A stretch of DNA of 64,000 nt from CAVSWT01 sp963731745 (GTDB lineage Bacteria > Bacteroidota > Ignavibacteria > Ignavibacteriales > Ignavibacteriaceae). The notes under the pieces were generated by a model, which worked only from the letters and a program-made list of their open reading frames with translations, was not told the DNA's origin and made no database searches. The stretch covers positions 124,001-188,000 of the forward strand of contig CAVSWT010000011.1 in NCBI GenBank assembly GCA_963731745.1, given 5' to 3'. Of the stretch, positions 57,768 through 64,000 are shown piece after piece. Positions within the stretch are counted from its first letter, which is position 1. Each line of letters begins with the position of its first letter. Made by a program: the position numbers and the translations under genes.

Positions 57768-59200
57768 GCAAAATCTTTTATCTGTTCTCTTCTCACCGGC
57801 ATTGGCCCTTCACAACGCGGACTAATATTAAATATTTTGCCGGGATTTAAAATGTTATTTTCATCTATTGCCGCTTTAATTTTTTTCATCATTTCCATTC
57901 CCGGAATTCCGGCAACCTGTTCAAGAAATTGTTTTTTGGCAAGTCCGGTTCCGTGTTCTCCGGTTATAGTACCGCCAAGTTTTATAGCTTCATTAAAAAT
58001 AAATTCAAAAGCTTTGTGAGCCTTATTTATTTCCTGCTTGTCTCTTTCGTCAGTTAAGCAAGTTGGATGAAGATTACCATCTCCTGCATGGCCAAAATTT
58101 CCGAAAGTGAGATCAAATTTTCTTGCTGCTTCAGTAACTTTTTCGATCATAATTGGTAGCTCACTGCGAGGAACAGTAGCATCTTCTAAAATTGTTGTGG
58201 GACGTCTTCTTGCCAAAGCACTAAAAGCACTTCTGCGCGCAGTTTTTAATGTTAATGCCTCAATTTCATTTGCTGCAACTTTTACAAATGATGCATTATT
58301 TTTCTTAAGAATATTTTTGATGGTCTCACTATCTTCTTCTACTGAACTTCCTCTTCCGTCCACTTCAATTAATAATATTGCTTCACTGTTTCTTGGTAAG
58401 CCTATGTGAGTATAATCTTCAACACAATTGATGGTTGTATTATCCAAAAATTCCATCATGCTTGGGACAATGTGCGATGAGATAATATCTGAAACGGATT
58501 TTGCACTGTCATTTAGTTTGTCGAAATAAGCAAGCATAGTAATTACTTTTGTAGGAAGCGGAATAATTTTTAATAATATTTTTGTAATAATTCCAAGCGT
58601 ACCTTCACTACCGATGATGAAATCTTTAAGATTATATCCGGCAACATCTTTCATGTTTTTACCGCCGGTTTTTAATAGATCCCCATTAGGCAAAATCATT
58701 TCAGTGCCGAGAACATAATTTTTAGTTACACCGTATTTTAATCCGCGCAAACCACCGGCATTATTTGCAACGTTTCCACCGAGCGTACAAACGTTCATGC
58801 TGCCCGGATCGGGAGGATAAAACAATCCGAACTTCTCAACTTCTTTTTGAAGCTTCGCAGTAACAACTCCCGGCTGAACAAGTGCTGTTAAATTGTTATT
58901 ATCAATTTCTAAAATTTTATTCCACCGTGTCATTACGACAACAACACAATTTTCCACAGGGACAGCACCGCCGCTTAAGCCTGTTCCAGCTCCTCTTGGT
59001 ACAACATTAAATTTGTATTCATTCGCCAATTTTAGTATTTGACAAATCTGATCTTCATTTTCAGGAAACACGACAGCTTCTGGAAGCTGCTGAAATATTG
59101 CTGTGCCGTCAAAAGAATAAACTAACTTTTCTTCTTCTGAATCGTAATAATTTTTTTCACCGACAATTTTTTTTAATTGCGATTTTGCGGATTGATTCAT
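57764..59200 (-). CDS. glcD: glycolate/D-lactate dehydrogenase, FAD subunit
   Basis: The 478-aa protein has the PCMH FAD domain with PRGAGTGLSGGAVPV (about 60-74), NVANNAGGLRGLKYGVT and YNLKDFIIGSEGTLGII, and the C-terminal FAD-oxidase cap with FGNFGHAGDGNLHPT and ITGEHGTG. It oxidises glycolate or D-lactate. In this organism it likely feeds electrons through GlcF into quinone and so into the act-cox chain. No clear Shine-Dalgarno site is seen. The substrate cannot be settled from sequence. Confidence 0.9.
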   Translation of the reverse strand: MNQSAKSQLKKIVGEKNYYDSEEEKLVYSFDGTAIFQQLPEAVVFPENEDQICQILKLANEYKFNVVPRGAGTGLSGGAVPVENCVVVVMTRWNKILEIDNNNLTALVQPGVVTAKLQKEVEKFGLFYPPDPGSMNVCTLGGNVANNAGGLRGLKYGVTKNYVLGTEMILPNGDLLKTGGKNMKDVAGYNLKDFIIGSEGTLGIITKILLKIIPLPTKVITMLAYFDKLNDSAKSVSDIISSHIVPSMMEFLDNTTINCVEDYTHIGLPRNSEAILLIEVDGRGSSVEEDSETIKNILKKNNASFVKVAANEIEALTLKTARRSAFSALARRRPTTILEDATVPRSELPIMIEKVTEAARKFDLTFGNFGHAGDGNLHPTCLTDERDKQEINKAHKAFEFIFNEAIKLGGTITGEHGTGLAKKQFLEQVAGIPGMEMMKKIKAAIDENNILNPGKIFNISPRCEGPMPVRREQIKDFA

Positions 59201-59341
59201 AGCGGTTGAAATTATAAATAAATTAAGATTCTACAAAAAATAGTACCTATAATCAGAATAAATATCAAAAAGAATTTTAATATTTAACTTCCCCTTGAAA
59301 ACATATTATACCGGCTTTTAGTATCTATGCAAATAAAAGTT

Positions 59342-60994
59342 TTAATGAACATTTAAAAGCTTATTATACAACTTGTCATTGTTCAAAACTTTTAATGCAG
59401 TTTGAAATTGAGGATCAGTAGTTAAAAGCTCTTCAACTTTTCCTTCTGTACCTAAATACCTTGAAGCAAGTTCTGCTTTTATTTCCCTTAGGACTTCATC
59501 TTCATAAATTCCTATTTCTTTATTTCCAATGTTTTCAAGCTGGTTTTTAACTTTGGTTAAACTTTCAGAAATACTTTTATCGAACTTGTTTGATTTTGCA
59601 TCAGCCAGCAGCTTTTCAACTTCTTTTTCTGCATCTGATTTGTAAGTAAATTTTTCTTGCACCAAATATTTTTGTAATTCATTCAGCAGTTCAGAATCCT
59701 TTAAAGAATTAAAATCAGCTTTTTGATTGTGATAATAATAATAGTCTGCAAATTTAAAAGTTAATCCCTTTGCTAAAAGTTCCTGAGTTATTCCGCCTTC
59801 AATATCAAAATTAACTGTAGTATCCGGTGTAATGCCGCCAGCACTATAAACCGATCTTTTGTTATCCGTCATAAAAGAAGATTTAGTAATCGAATCAACA
59901 TTTGAGATTACATTATTATCTTTTGAATAATCAATTTTCTGAATGCATCTGCCGCTGGGAGTATAATACTTTGCGGTGGTAATTTTTAAAGAAGTATTAT
60001 AACTAAGTGGAGTTATGGTTTGAACCAATCCTTTACCAAAAGATTTAGTACCTAACACTACACCACGGTCATGATCTTGAATTGCACCCGTTACAATTTC
60101 GGAAGCGGAAGCTGAACCTCCATTTATTAACACAATAAGCTTTGCCTTCCCAACCATAGGTTCTTGAACGGCGAAGTATGATTTCTCGCTCGTTTCTTCC
60201 CTGCCTTTGGTGGAAACAATTAATTTTCCTTTATCAATAAATTTGTCAACGATATCCACTGCAACATCTAACAACCCGCCTGGATTTCCTCGCAGATCCA
60301 AAACTACAGATTTTATTTCTTTTTTTGATTTCAATTCCTTCAAAGCATTTCTTACTTCATCGCCTGCACTTCTACTAAAGTTTGAAAGCTTTAAATAAAC
60401 ATTTTTACTATTTTCAGGATAAAATCCTGCAAATGTTAAATTTTTAACAATTACTTCTTCGCGAATTAAATTAAATTTTATTGTGTCTTGGTCACTGTTG
60501 CGAACAACTTTAACCTCTACCGAAGAACCGGGTTCACCTTTTACTAAAGAAGAAATATCTTCAACATTTTCCGGAGTGATTTTTACGTTATTAGCTTCGA
60601 TAAGAACATCGCCAATTCTAATTCCTTGCTTTTGGGCTGAATAACCATCCAACACTTCAACCACCGTAACTTCATCACCTCTAACTCCAATAGAAATACC
60701 CACGCCGCCATATTTGCCATTCGTAATTAAATTTATATCATCCTGTTTATTCTCGTCAATAAAAATTGTATAAGGATCTAATGAACCAAGCATTCCTCTA
60801 ATACCTGAACGCATAAATTCTTCAGGATTAATACTATCAACATAATTAAATGATATTTCCTTATATACTTTTCCAAACAAATCAATGTTCTTTGAAATTT
60901 CAAAATAAGTATCGCTCTTGCCGGGGAAAAATCCAGCAAAGACAAATAGAAGAACAAATGCAGCGATTGGTTTAATTAATTTTTTGCAGCTCAT
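59342..60994 (-). CDS. S41 carboxy-terminal processing protease with PDZ domain
   Basis: The 550-aa protein has a hydrophobic N-terminal segment (about 8-24), a PDZ domain (about 92-185, GGVGISIGVRGDEVTVVEV) and the S41 core with GGSASASEI, Ser296 as nucleophile, and Lys321 in KSFGKGLVQ, the Ser-Lys dyad of CtpA/Prc. A helical extension of about 150 residues follows. The length is longer than CtpA and nearer to Bacteroidota CTPs. It acts in the periplasm on C-terminal tails. Its ATG overlaps tmk by 4 nt. Confidence 0.92.
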   Translation of the reverse strand: MSCKKLIKPIAAFVLLFVFAGFFPGKSDTYFEISKNIDLFGKVYKEISFNYVDSINPEEFMRSGIRGMLGSLDPYTIFIDENKQDDINLITNGKYGGVGISIGVRGDEVTVVEVLDGYSAQKQGIRIGDVLIEANNVKITPENVEDISSLVKGEPGSSVEVKVVRNSDQDTIKFNLIREEVIVKNLTFAGFYPENSKNVYLKLSNFSRSAGDEVRNALKELKSKKEIKSVVLDLRGNPGGLLDVAVDIVDKFIDKGKLIVSTKGREETSEKSYFAVQEPMVGKAKLIVLINGGSASASEIVTGAIQDHDRGVVLGTKSFGKGLVQTITPLSYNTSLKITTAKYYTPSGRCIQKIDYSKDNNVISNVDSITKSSFMTDNKRSVYSAGGITPDTTVNFDIEGGITQELLAKGLTFKFADYYYYHNQKADFNSLKDSELLNELQKYLVQEKFTYKSDAEKEVEKLLADAKSNKFDKSISESLTKVKNQLENIGNKEIGIYEDEVLREIKAELASRYLGTEGKVEELLTTDPQFQTALKVLNNDKLYNKLLNVH

Positions 60995-61617
60995 ACGGTT
61001 TCCTTTTTTTCAAACGACGAAATTTCTTTTACAATTACTTGATGAATTTTTTCAATCGATTTTGAACCATCAATTTTTATAAATCTACTTTCTTTTTCGG
61101 AAATTGAAATATAACCATTTCTCACTCTATTATAGAAATCTGAATTTGATGTTTCAATTCGATCCAGGTTTGCTCTGTTTTTTATTAGTTTTCGTTTTTC
61201 TGCTTCTTCAACTGAAATGTCAATAAAAAAAGTTACATCAGGAATGGTGTTGCCGATTGCAAGCTTATTAATATGATTAACCAGCTCTAATGAAATTCCT
61301 CTTCCATAACCTTGATATGCAGTAGTTGAATCATGAAATCTATCCGAAATTACAAAAAAATTTTTATCAAGGTAAGGTCTAATTTTTTCTCTAACTAATT
61401 GAGCTCTTGCTGCAGAGAATAAAAATATCTCCGTTTCCATAAACATTTTATTGTGTTTTTTATCCAGTATAATGGGACGAATAATTTCAGATATCTCTGT
61501 TCCGCCAGGCTCACGGATTATTTGAACTTCATTATTTTTTTCTATCAGAAAATTTTTTAACAATTCAACTTGAGTTGATTTACCGCAGAAATCTATTCCT
61601 TCAAAAGTAATAAACAT
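60991..61617 (-). CDS. tmk: thymidylate kinase
   Basis: The 208-aa protein phosphorylates dTMP. It has the P-loop EGIDFCGKST, the DR[YFH] motif as SDRFHDSTTAYQGYGRG and REPGGTEISEIIR. The P-loop has FC where most bacterial enzymes have GS/GA. It lies 26 nt after ybbR and overlaps the S41 protease gene. The lid is short. Confidence 0.95.
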   Translation of the reverse strand: MFITFEGIDFCGKSTQVELLKNFLIEKNNEVQIIREPGGTEISEIIRPIILDKKHNKMFMETEIFLFSAARAQLVREKIRPYLDKNFFVISDRFHDSTTAYQGYGRGISLELVNHINKLAIGNTIPDVTFFIDISVEEAEKRKLIKNRANLDRIETSNSDFYNRVRNGYISISEKESRFIKIDGSKSIEKIHQVIVKEISSFEKKETV

Positions 61618-61643
61618 TTAATATTTCTTCTTTTAACATTTTA

Positions 61644-62558
61644 TTATTTATATTTTTTGATTACATAGCGGAGCCTTTCAGGCTTACTATAAAGTAGAAA
61701 TGTATTTGCCGGCAGCATTATTTTTGGAACAATGCTTCCCAACGTATCAAGTACCACATCTCTATAATTAACGAATGCATTAAAATCTTCTTTTTTTAAT
61801 TTGGCGAGTATATTAATTCCACCTCGTATATTTAAAGTAATTTTGTTCGGAAGCAGAACAACAGTTCTATCTTTTGGAACATCAATTACGTTAACAATCA
61901 CATCAGAAACATTTTTATCCACAATTTTTTGAACGTTTAAATAAACACTAACTTTGCTGTACTGATAATTTACGCCGGGCAAATCTTCAAGTTCCACAAG
62001 TTTAAATGTTTTATCATCAAGATTATTCATAGATAATTTTTTAGTATGAACTATTTCCATATTCCGAATCTCAGAAACAGGACCATATACCATTGTGGTT
62101 TCTGGCTTTACCTCGACTTTAGTAGCCAATCCATAACCTGATTTAAAATTTAAATTTAGATTTGGTATAACTTTAATCTTTTTTGAAATTACTTTTTCTA
62201 TTAAAAACGAAAGTGTATCAGGCGAAATGTTTATCACCTCAAGCCCGGATGAAAGCCATTGGTTATCAACTAAATAATTGGAAAGGAATACCGTTTGTTT
62301 TCCGGCTTCACTTTTTGCTGAAATATTATAATCGGATTCAGAGCCAAGGCTTAAAGCAATTAACTTCCAGCCTTTTCCTTTTACTCTTACGGAAACATCT
62401 TCCGGTAAACGAGTGCTGGTTGCAAAGCCTTTGGGAAAGTTTGCAATCTTAAGTGGGAAATTAAATGTTGCGTAGTAATCATTAGATAAAGATACAGAGC
62501 CCCATAAAATCATTGAGAAAATTAAAGCAGCTAAAATTATGTGAGCGTTTTTTTTCAT
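61644..62558 (-). CDS. YbbR-domain protein (CdaR-like)
   Basis: The start is the ATG giving MKKNAHIILAAL, because the longer frame (to 62594) lies in the BMC terminator and adds no supported site. The 304-aa protein has one N-terminal helix (about 6-25) and three YbbR repeats (about 35-105, 125-210 and 225-300), with YSKVSVYLNVQKIVDK as a typical end. YbbR proteins can bind and regulate the diadenylate cyclase CdaA, whose gene is not in the window. No Shine-Dalgarno site precedes the start, so a leaderless transcript is possible. Confidence 0.82.
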   Translation of the reverse strand: MKKNAHIILAALIFSMILWGSVSLSNDYYATFNFPLKIANFPKGFATSTRLPEDVSVRVKGKGWKLIALSLGSESDYNISAKSEAGKQTVFLSNYLVDNQWLSSGLEVINISPDTLSFLIEKVISKKIKVIPNLNLNFKSGYGLATKVEVKPETTMVYGPVSEIRNMEIVHTKKLSMNNLDDKTFKLVELEDLPGVNYQYSKVSVYLNVQKIVDKNVSDVIVNVIDVPKDRTVVLLPNKITLNIRGGINILAKLKKEDFNAFVNYRDVVLDTLGSIVPKIMLPANTFLLYSKPERLRYVIKKYK

Positions 62559-62561
62559 GCA

Positions 62562-62569
62562 CAAATATA
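62562..62569 (-). promoter_or_regulatory. TATATTTG box 3 nt before ybbR start
   Basis: The minus strand reads TATATTTG, an exact match to TAnnTTTG, ending 3 nt before the ybbR ATG. The transcription start would then fall on or near the ATG, a leaderless mRNA. The gene lies just after a terminator and so needs its own promoter. Confidence 0.4.
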
Positions 62570-62579
62570 ATTCAAAAAT

Positions 62580-62608
62580 AAAAAAAAACTCCACCTAAAG
62601 TGGAGTTT
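62580..62608 (-). terminator. terminator of the microcompartment shell genes
   Basis: AAACTCCAC (62586-62594) and GTGGAGTTT (62600-62608) make a perfect 9-bp stem with a 5-nt loop. On the minus strand a long T-run follows (the A-run at 62578-62588). A textbook rho-independent terminator 25 nt after the shell gene's stop. Confidence 0.93.
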
Positions 62609-62632
62609 AATCATTTACATTAATTAATATAT

Positions 62633-63406
62633 TTACTTCAGCTGGTTGAAATAGTATAGAAGTTGTTTTCTATTCGCTTTAGATATATCTCTGCCCTGTA
62701 TAGGAAAACTATTTGTACTTCGCGCTAATCTTCTGAGCTTATGCACATTTAAATTTTCAACCTCAGCAAGAGACATGTTTTCAAATTTCAAATCTTCTTC
62801 ATTTGTTTCTTCTTTTTTAACCTTTGAAGTAGTTTCAGATTTAAGCTTTTCTTCAATTTCTTTAATACCCAACGCTTCTCGTCTCAACCTAGAAATAGTA
62901 TCGCTTGAAGATTGACTAACGGATGGCTGTGAATCTTTTTTTTCAGTTTCTAATTTATCTGCTTCAATTTTCTTTGTAGTCAAATCTTCGGGTTCGTTAC
63001 TAATTTCTTTTTTAATTTCTTCTTTTTTAACTTGATCTTTTCCTGACTTTTCGAATAAAGTTTCCTTCTGTACTGAGTCAGAAGATACTGGCTTTGACCG
63101 TAAGTTCAATTGTTTTTTTTCGTTGGTATCGGTATCGATTTCAGGAAGAATTATTTTTAATTGCTCATCAGGCTGTGGGATAATGTGAACAGAGACTAAT
63201 TGACCAACTCTTTTTGCAGCCTCAGCCCCGGCATCAACCGCAGCTCTTACTGCAGCAACTTCTCCAATAACTTTAATTGTGATTAAAGCTGGAACAACTT
63301 TTTCCTTTCCAATAAATTTTACATTAGCAGCTTTTAGCATGGCATCGGCGGCTTCAATTGCTCCTACCAATCCACGAGTTTCAACTAAACCTAATGCTGA
63401 ACCCAT
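62633..63406 (-). CDS. BMC-domain shell protein with long linker and Rho_N/SAP-like tail
   Basis: The 257-aa protein has a BMC-H domain (1-88; LGLVETRGLVGAIEAADAM, AAVDAGAEAAKRVGQ, VSVHIIPQPDE) with pore loop KVVPAL. A charged, Ser-rich linker follows (about 89-210) with a short amphipathic helix at 170-190. The tail (about 211-257) reads SLAEVENLNVHKLRRLAR and ends in KANRKQLLYYFNQL, the helix-extension-helix pattern of the Rho N-terminal/SAP-like fold that binds nucleic acid. EutK has a nucleic-acid-binding-type tail too. No enzyme of a microcompartment is adjacent. It is 9 nt after the BMC-H gene. Confidence 0.85.
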   Translation of the reverse strand: MGSALGLVETRGLVGAIEAADAMLKAANVKFIGKEKVVPALITIKVIGEVAAVRAAVDAGAEAAKRVGQLVSVHIIPQPDEQLKIILPEIDTDTNEKKQLNLRSKPVSSDSVQKETLFEKSGKDQVKKEEIKKEISNEPEDLTTKKIEADKLETEKKDSQPSVSQSSSDTISRLRREALGIKEIEEKLKSETTSKVKKEETNEEDLKFENMSLAEVENLNVHKLRRLARSTNSFPIQGRDISKANRKQLLYYFNQLK

Positions 63407-63415
63407 AATATTATG

Positions 63416-63694
63416 TTATTTCTTTTTTGGAAGAATTGTTTCAACTTCTGCATGTGGGCGTGGAATTACATGAACAGACACTAATTCTCCAACTCTTTGC
63501 GCAGCAGCAGCTCCGGCATCAGTGGCAGCTTTAACTGCTCCAACATCGCCGCGAACCATAACAGTTACATATCCGCCGCCAATTGTTTCTTTTCCAATTA
63601 ATTCAACTTTTGCGGCTTTAACCATTGCATCAGCAGCCTCTATTGCGCCGACTAATCCTTTGGTCTCGATCATACCAAGTGCGTCAAGTGTCAT
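63416..63694 (-). CDS. BMC-H microcompartment shell protein (PduA-like)
   Basis: The 92-aa protein is a single BMC domain, as in PduA/CcmK: LGMIETKGLVGAIEAADAM, the pore loop TIGGGYVTVMV, RGDVGAVKAATDAGAAAA and the terminal HVIPRPHAEVETILP. Such proteins form hexamers that tile the polyhedral shell. The Gly-rich pore suggests passage of small polar molecules. It is a paralog of the downstream shell gene. No microcompartment enzyme or BMC-P/T gene lies in the window, so the cargo is probably encoded elsewhere. Confidence 0.94.
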   Translation of the reverse strand: MTLDALGMIETKGLVGAIEAADAMVKAAKVELIGKETIGGGYVTVMVRGDVGAVKAATDAGAAAAQRVGELVSVHVIPRPHAEVETILPKKK

Positions 63695-63809
63695 AATTAA
63701 GTGCTCCCATTTGAAAAATATTGTTATATCGAAAATAGTTTAACACTTTATAAATGTCAATCAAAAATCCATGCTTTCACAATTGCATCTAAATAACTTA
63801 TTCTTTGAA

Positions 63810-64000
63810 TTATTTTGCGTCCAGGTATTCTTGCAAAATTATTGCGGCTGAATTTCTATCCACTAATCCTTTATCTCTTCTCTTTGATTTTTTAGTAACA
63901 GATTGGATAATTTGAAACTTTGCAATTTCTGAAGTGTAACTTTCATCCTTCAAAATGACTTCCAATTTAAAATGCTTTTCAAGTTTTTCCTTGAATGCTA
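63810..64000 (-). CDS. ruvX: RuvX/YqgF-like nuclease, C-terminal part
   Basis: The last 63 codons of a gene entering from the right edge. The fragment reads FKEKLEKHFKLEVIL, KDESYTSEIAKF, then the charged KKSKRRDKGL and DRNSAAIILQEYLDAK at the end. That order, with DESYTS for the DERLTS motif and the D..AA.ILQ.YL terminus, is the YqgF/RuvX family of Holliday-junction resolvase-like nucleases involved in rRNA processing. Only the C-terminus is available. It lies 115 nt before the BMC-H gene and probably is not part of the microcompartment set. Confidence 0.78.
   Translation of the reverse strand, partial: AFKEKLEKHFKLEVILKDESYTSEIAKFQIIQSVTKKSKRRDKGLVDRNSAAIILQEYLDAK

Noticed and set aside
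1..64000. CRISPR arrays, transposons, integrases or phage genes
   Set aside because: No direct-repeat array, transposase or integrase motif was seen on either strand.

Overview
The window is AT-rich bacterial chromosome, best explained as a member of the Ignavibacteria (Bacteroidota/Chlorobi side of the FCB group). The evidence is a secreted protein with a type IX secretion C-terminal sorting domain, a complete alternative complex III (Act) plus cytochrome oxidase operon, a glucan phosphorylase with the DUF3417-type N-terminus, and Bacteroidota-like TAnnTTTG motifs before some genes. Unlike many Bacteroidota, many starts here have clear AGGAG-type Shine-Dalgarno sites. No species name can be given from sequence alone, and no CRISPR array, integrase or insertion sequence was seen.

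Layout. 1-5.2 kb: the start of a HerA-like ATPase gene, three related lipoproteins and a small outer-membrane barrel. 5.8-14.3 kb: a tripartite efflux/ABC operon (TolC-like, MacA-like, one ATPase, four tandem MacB-type permeases). 14.6-21.5 kb: cca, an AI-2E family permease, a membrane-anchored gluzincin, murA and a PP2C phosphatase. 21.7-31.8 kb, plus strand: tRNA-Leu, tig-clpP, a serine hydrolase, a DUF819 transporter, a VWA/AAA ATPase pair and two glycosyltransferases, the second split by a +1 frameshift. 31.8-37.5 kb: glucan phosphorylase and a T9SS cargo protein.

37.6-52.6 kb is one long minus-strand respiratory operon: actA, a 70-aa coupled protein, actB, actC, an actD-actE fusion, actF, a membrane cytochrome c, SCO, oxidase subunits I-III-IV-II, heme O synthase and a membrane protein with a cytochrome c tail. 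It should move electrons from quinol through ACIII and cytochrome c to an A2-type oxygen reductase. 52.9-56.2 kb holds an M36 metallopeptidase with a Cys/transmembrane/Arg C-terminal tail, translationally coupled to a divergent Lgt-family protein. This is the best candidate here for an undescribed protein-sorting/lipidation pair. 56.4-59.2 kb: glcF and glcD. 59.3-62.6 kb: S41 protease, tmk and ybbR. 62.6-64 kb: two microcompartment shell proteins, one with a long charged linker and a Rho_N/SAP-like tail, then the end of ruvX.

Most genes are on the minus strand and tightly packed with 1-11 nt overlaps or short gaps. Several starts were moved downstream from the longest possible ORF because a ribosome binding site and a signal peptide, or a short overlap, support the internal start.
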